Shown: positions 59,081 to 64,000 of the stretch, piece by piece
Layout of the letters: each line of letters starts with the position of its first letter
Position numbering within the stretch: the stretch's first letter is position 1
Assembly (NCBI GenBank): GCA_020055645.1
Contig: CM034546.1
Location: forward strand, 31,372,001 to 31,436,000
DNA length: 64,000 nucleotides
From: Tomocerus qinae
Taxonomy: Eukaryota; Arthropoda; Collembola; Entomobryomorpha; Tomoceridae
Direction: 5' to 3'
Notes under the pieces: model-generated
What the model was told of the DNA's origin: nothing
What the model saw: the letters and a program-made list of their open reading frames with translations, nothing else
Databases searched by the model: none
Made by a program: the position numbers and the translations under genes

Positions 59081-62000
59081 TCAAGTATTTACATCAATAT
59101 TAACATCATACACGTTTTCTTCATACAATTTAATGTCTTTGTGACCATATGCTAGAGTAACAATCCCATCAGGAGAATATCTTTTTACATCTAGGCCATT
59201 TATAGCCTTTTTTCTACTCTCAATTGTATACATTTGATGCAAGAAACTACGCAGAGATTTACTTACAGCATATGTTTGAGCATTCAAAAAATTGTCTGGA
59301 CACATTGCATCCACAAAATGATCAAAAACTATATCGTTTTCAACCGCACTTCTGCTAACTCCTTTTAATCTTTTCTTTGTGCCATAGTCTCCTGTGTTAT
59401 TATAAACATCAGCTGTTTTTCTGCTACGACAACAATATGCCTTTGGCTTAGTACAAACAAATTCAGTAATAATCGCATTTGGTGATTCATCAGTAAAATA
59501 TCCTAATCGCTTTTTGTTCATTAAATTGTGATATTTTCCTAAAATAACATCATTTGATTTATAATCAGACATATCAAAGAAATCTTTCTCGTACTTTTGA
59601 CAGTCATCATAAACATTTTCGGTTTCTATCAAGTAAATAAGACTATCTGTGTCTGTGTACAACAAGTTGTGTTTACTAGGATACGTTTTAGCAATAAAAT
59701 CATAATGAAAATTAAACATTGTAGTCTTACTAATGTCTAACACTGCAACACCAGCTGCTATTGGTCGATCAAGAGTAACTGCATTTTTCTTCATGGTCAA
59801 TAAGACAATTCTATCGTCTATAATTGATGAATGAGCAACGTTTGGTCTACTATTTAACCTAAGACCTTTTTCTTTATTTAGAACTACATGAATTTTGGTT
59901 CTCTGTCTTTTCTGTTCGATAAGCTTGCCATAACCTGTGTTATTTAAAAGTTTCCAAAATCTTTTTTCTATTTCGCTGGTAGCTAAAGTACGCATTTTTG
60001 TATTTTCAGCGACAAAAGGCTCCATCCATGGACTTTGATTGCAAACCATAACTTTTCTTACATATTTGACTTCAGCGCCTAATTTTAAATAAGTTTTTAA
60101 AGCCCTGTAATGACAAACATAGCCTTCCTTGTCTTTCAAGTCAGCAATCAATCGTTTTTGTTTACCATCAATCTCTATTCCTAGCATATCAGCCAATTCA
60201 TGTTGCATATAAGATATTTCTTTGTCATTTATAATCCTTGACGTTGGAGCGGGAGGGTATGCGTTTAAAAAGTCATGTTTATCTTCCGGGATAACCATGT
60301 CTACCTCAAAAAACATGCATGTTTTCTGATTATCTTTCATAGCCAAGATATAGTCATTTGGATTTTTTCTTATTTCTTCTAACTCTTTATCAGTTGCCCA
60401 TCTATATCCGTTATGAGGTAAGTATTGACTTAATGCATGACCGTATAAATTATTAGCATCCCAGTACATAATATAAGATGATGGTTTCTTATCGTCATAA
60501 TCAGGACAAAATGTATTGTTTGCTTTTGCCGCTCTTAAATCTCCCACACTTACTAACCCACCGCGTATTGCACCTTCTAGCCATACATGCATTGTAGGAT
60601 CTTTGATAAATTCTAGAGACACGCCTGTAAACTTTAAAGCGGCATCTAGACTATGAAAAATAATGACAAACATCTAGACCATACTGATCGTACATTGTGT
60701 TCCGAAGTTTAAACCAAACATCTGCTAGCGCGGTATCTAGCTGGCAATACAAATCATGCCATTCACCCATATTACTGATACCAAATTCCTTCCAAACTTT
60801 CTGAGCATTGCAGTACACATCATCGTCTATATCTTTACCGGTTAGATCATTTTTAAAAATCGATTTTGGCGGTAATTCTGTTTCCTTGAACTTTTCTACA
60901 GAATCCATATAAGAATATGGATAAGCACCCTTATTTAAAAGTAAATCTACTTGTTCTTTGCTATATTGACAAAATGCCTCTCTTGTTATAGGAAATTCCT
61001 TTAGATCTTTGACTAAATCTCCTAAACTTTCAGGCATGAAGAGTGCAGTGTCAATAAATTTGATCTGCTTGTTTATAATTATACTCATAAATTTCTCCGA
61101 TGTTTGTGGAATAACCTCAACCTCTTTAACAAGATCCTCGGAAGCTGCTTGTATAAGATAGTGCCCATCATAGCCACGTAAATTATGGAAGCATACAGTT
61201 AATGTTTTAGGTGTAGAGGCCTTTATATTACACGATCTGTGTGCAAAACCAATAAAATTATAAGGCGGTAAATGTTCATGATGTCTAACTATTTTCTTTC
61301 CTTAAAATCCTTGAATGTAAAGCATTTGTGACAAAAATGACATTTAGTGTTACATAGTTTGTGCGGATTTCTAAACTTTCGGTTGTCTTCTTCACTAATT
61401 ATCATAGTTTTTTTAGCTTCCTTTTCATACTCTTTCATTTCATTCTGTAATTCTTCATTGAGTGCTAAAATTTCTGTTAGAAAACGTTTTCGGGCATCAT
61501 CTGTTTCGCCGTCTACCCTATAAAATCTGCTACTTTGTTGTTTACCTTTCCAATTAATACATCGCCAACTAAAGCCACTAGCTTTATGAAGTTGTACTTT
61601 TACAGTGTTTGGCGTTTTCTTGTTTTTGTCACTTATTTTTACTTCTAAAAATTTGCCAGTAGGCTTAAGAAAAGATTCAAAATCTGCCGTAACAGTAAAT
61701 GGAGACATTTGCGTACGACTAAACTTTTCAAATTTTAAAAAATTATGCTTTGGGAATACAGTTTTTATTCTATCAAGTGAAGAACAATATTTTACATGTT
61801 CATCATAGTCATCATTAAAACCTTGAAGACAATGACGACAAACGTGTTTCACGAGCCTTATAAAGTAACTTTGTAAGATCCTTAATAAAAACGAAGTGGT
61901 CTTCTGCCCTGTCATCCATAAATTAACAGTAAATCTATTTTAATTGGCCTATCATTATTACATACATGCAAAGGAACACAATAGTCGATAATTTCTGCTT

Positions 62001-63553
62001 GTTGTTGTCCATATGATTTCTCTTTTACCGATTCATCATCATCAGACTCTTCGTAATAATCATCATCACCTATCTACATCAATTGCTACTGCATTAATTA
62101 TGTCATCATAATTATTTTCTTCGTCTATCTTTACTTTCGAACTCTTACGCCTCTCTAAAAATTCTTCAGAGAAACCTATTATGGTAAAGTCCAATATCAG
62201 GATTTTGCCTTTCAAATTTCTGTATTTGTTTAAGACAAAAAGGAAAGTTAATTCCATCCCAGTTGACTTTTCCATTATCTAGTACATCCCTATAGGAATT
62301 CAGCGCTTTTCTAATTTACGATTTACATTTTTAGGATGTACTTCCTTGCAGTGTACACTTTCGTGAGCATATATCGCGCGTTTGAAACATAAGTTGTCAT
62401 CAACGGCCACGTTAATAAATGTTTTGTTTTTCTTCTTAAGTATATCTGGTAAGGTATGTTTTTCCTTCCTCCACGCAATGGTATATACTTTACAATTGTC
62501 ATTTTAAATTCCTTAACATTATCTATGTTCCATCCTGAACCATTTCTTACATGTTCTTGCAGCCTCTCGGCAAAATGGTCATTAGTAACCTTAATTGCTA
62601 CTTTAGCATTGTCCATATTTAGAACTGAAAACATGAAGCCTGGAAACGGTCTGGTGTCATGCATAAATGTAATCATCTTGTTGTTTTTTACTAAATGCAA
62701 CCACTATATCAAAATGGACCTTAAATGTAATCCAATCGTCTAAATGCACTCTAAATGCTGATAAATTTGGCTTCTTAAACTGTGAAATATCCCACGAATA
62801 TCTTTGACAACTAAATGGTCTAAACTGCAATTGAATTCATGATAAATGTCAAATGCACTTTTAACCAAGGTTAATTCGATATGGTCCTCTCCCATTCCTA
62901 CTTGAGGAAAGTCAACATTCGAGTAATATTCTGGGTGAGTGTTAACTAAATGCAATTGAAGACCATGTGTACTTGGAAATACAATGTCACAAGCAGGGCA
63001 GTGCTTAGATCTTAACAGACTTACATTAACAGTTTTTAGATTGGTGTCCGGACGTGGCTCATTCTGAATATTGTCCACTTCTTCTTGTGTTGGCACAGAG
63101 GCTGGCACGAAGTCGGAATGTCCTGGAGAATTAGAAATTCTGGGTCTCTTACTTGTAGATGTAACTTCTTCATCTTCTCGTCGGCGTTTTCTTGAATCCA
63201 AACTCTGGAACTCTAGTTGTTCGATACAGTTACATATGGATTGGTCTTCGTCACAGATAGAACAGATGTGGTCAGCAAGCAGATGGTCTTCCATTGAATT
63301 CTCTGTTTTGAATTTTTTGGTGCACTTGGGACAAGCTGAAAATACAAAAGTCAATTTATTAAGTTAATTATTCTTCAGTCAAAAGTTTTGTCCTAATAAT
63401 TTTAAATAATGATGTGAGATACTGTAATAGTACTTACCAAAGCACTGACAAACATCTTTAAACCTTGAACAGAAGGGACACTGATGAATCTCCTTAAAAT
63501 GTTTCTCCGAAATTTTCAGTCAAGACAACATTGCAAATGGGACAATTTTCCAT
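59081..63553 (-). pseudogene. Zinc-finger family-B DNA polymerase, right-arm copy, more frameshifts
   Basis: Inverted copy of the left-arm gene with start ATG at 63553-63551, the same small intron near 63340-63440, and the stop at 59081. The polymerase A, B and C motifs lie in one open frame from 60673 to 59081, which is longer than the corresponding open stretch in the left arm. The N-terminal half is broken at about 62740, 62700, 62320, 62190, 62070, 61915 and 61290, at positions where the left arm is open. Substitutions also occur (YKSND here, YKPND on the left; DDARK versus DDAPK). The reading frame is therefore damaged at different places in the two arms. Confidence 0.85.
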
Positions 63554-64000
63554 TTTGAAAATAATTGTAATATCAGGAACAGGACTTTTGAAGTTAGATG
63601 CTGGAGGTTTGGAGTACAAGAACGATATGAATTATAATATTTTCTTGGCTTCCTTTTAACGACGAAAATGTTGAGTAAAGCTCTTGGTGCAACTTTTAAA
63701 AATAAACTATGAAGGTTGGAAGATACATGTAAGATGCAGCCTTTTATGTAAAGATATTTCCGAGTAAGGATTATCTGACTAAAAGTCATAGCATTCTTTG
63801 TTTTATTTATACTGCAGTGTCGGAAATAACTTATTTCTGCTTTATTAATATTGCAAGGTACCTAAAACTGTGCATTTACCTGTCTAGTGTACTTTATGCA
63901 CTGGATTGAACACGTAGATGCGACAAACACTGGATATTACCGAGTACCCTTAGGTACCTAAAGCATTCTACTTATTGATTGCACGCTATTTTGTCTAACC

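Larger units (their letters stand above)
58001..64000 (-). repeat. Right arm of the inverted duplication (runs off the window)
   Basis: Inverted copy of 52017-58000 still matching at the last base of the window, so the true arm length is unknown. It has more one-base indels than the left arm within the coding part, an 11-bp deletion near 60655, and a 21-bp longer minisatellite. Confidence 0.93.

Noticed and set aside
52661-63354. CRISPR, integron or prokaryotic plasmid origin for the polymerase region
   Set aside because: The polymerase gene has a spliceosomal-type intron and eukaryotic-style flanks, and no direct-repeat array with spacers is present.

Overview
The window is AT-rich eukaryotic DNA with spliced genes, gt/ag introns, many MITE-scale transposons and low gene density. 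Three two-exon, seven-transmembrane chemoreceptors of the insect gustatory/odorant type and an orexin/allatotropin-type neuropeptide receptor point to an arthropod, most likely a hexapod. A springtail-like genome would fit the chemoreceptor style, but that is a guess from general knowledge and was not tested.

Layout. 0.4-6.1 kb: five consecutive exons (TM3 to the C-terminus) of a rhodopsin-class receptor, all on +, with introns carrying hAT-type MITEs; its first exon lies left of the window. 6.1-13 kb: intergenic DNA with a TA-flanked MITE, a minisatellite, a chemoreceptor relic and a dispersed repeat. 13.2-22.35 kb: duplicated block 'A', ending in a broken copy of the receptor's first exon. 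22.5-34.7 kb: tandem cluster of three chemoreceptor genes (397, 390 and 390 codons) with repeated non-coding modules. 35.2-41.25 kb: duplicated block 'B', ending in another copy of the receptor's first exon (frameshift plus stop). 41.25-48.2 kb: intron 1 of that copy, with homology to window positions 1-360, interrupted by a complete 4.25-kb hAT element that itself holds a SINE. 48.2-52 kb: repeats and a TA-flanked element.

52.0-64.0 kb is one huge inverted duplication, centred near 58000, each arm about 6 kb. Each arm carries a zinc-finger plus family-B DNA polymerase gene (Polinton or virus-like class), with different frameshifts in the two arms. The arms meet with essentially no spacer, the central 60-70 bp are an imperfect palindrome, and the right arm runs off the window end. 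This is either a long-read fold-back/assembly artefact or a real head-to-head dimer of a mobile or linear replicon. It is the most interesting object here.

The window is also a good record of transposition. At least six elements have matching 8-bp target duplications, and one MITE insertion is dated relative to the local duplication because the paralogous site at the window start is empty. All family assignments come from reading motifs by eye; no database search was run.
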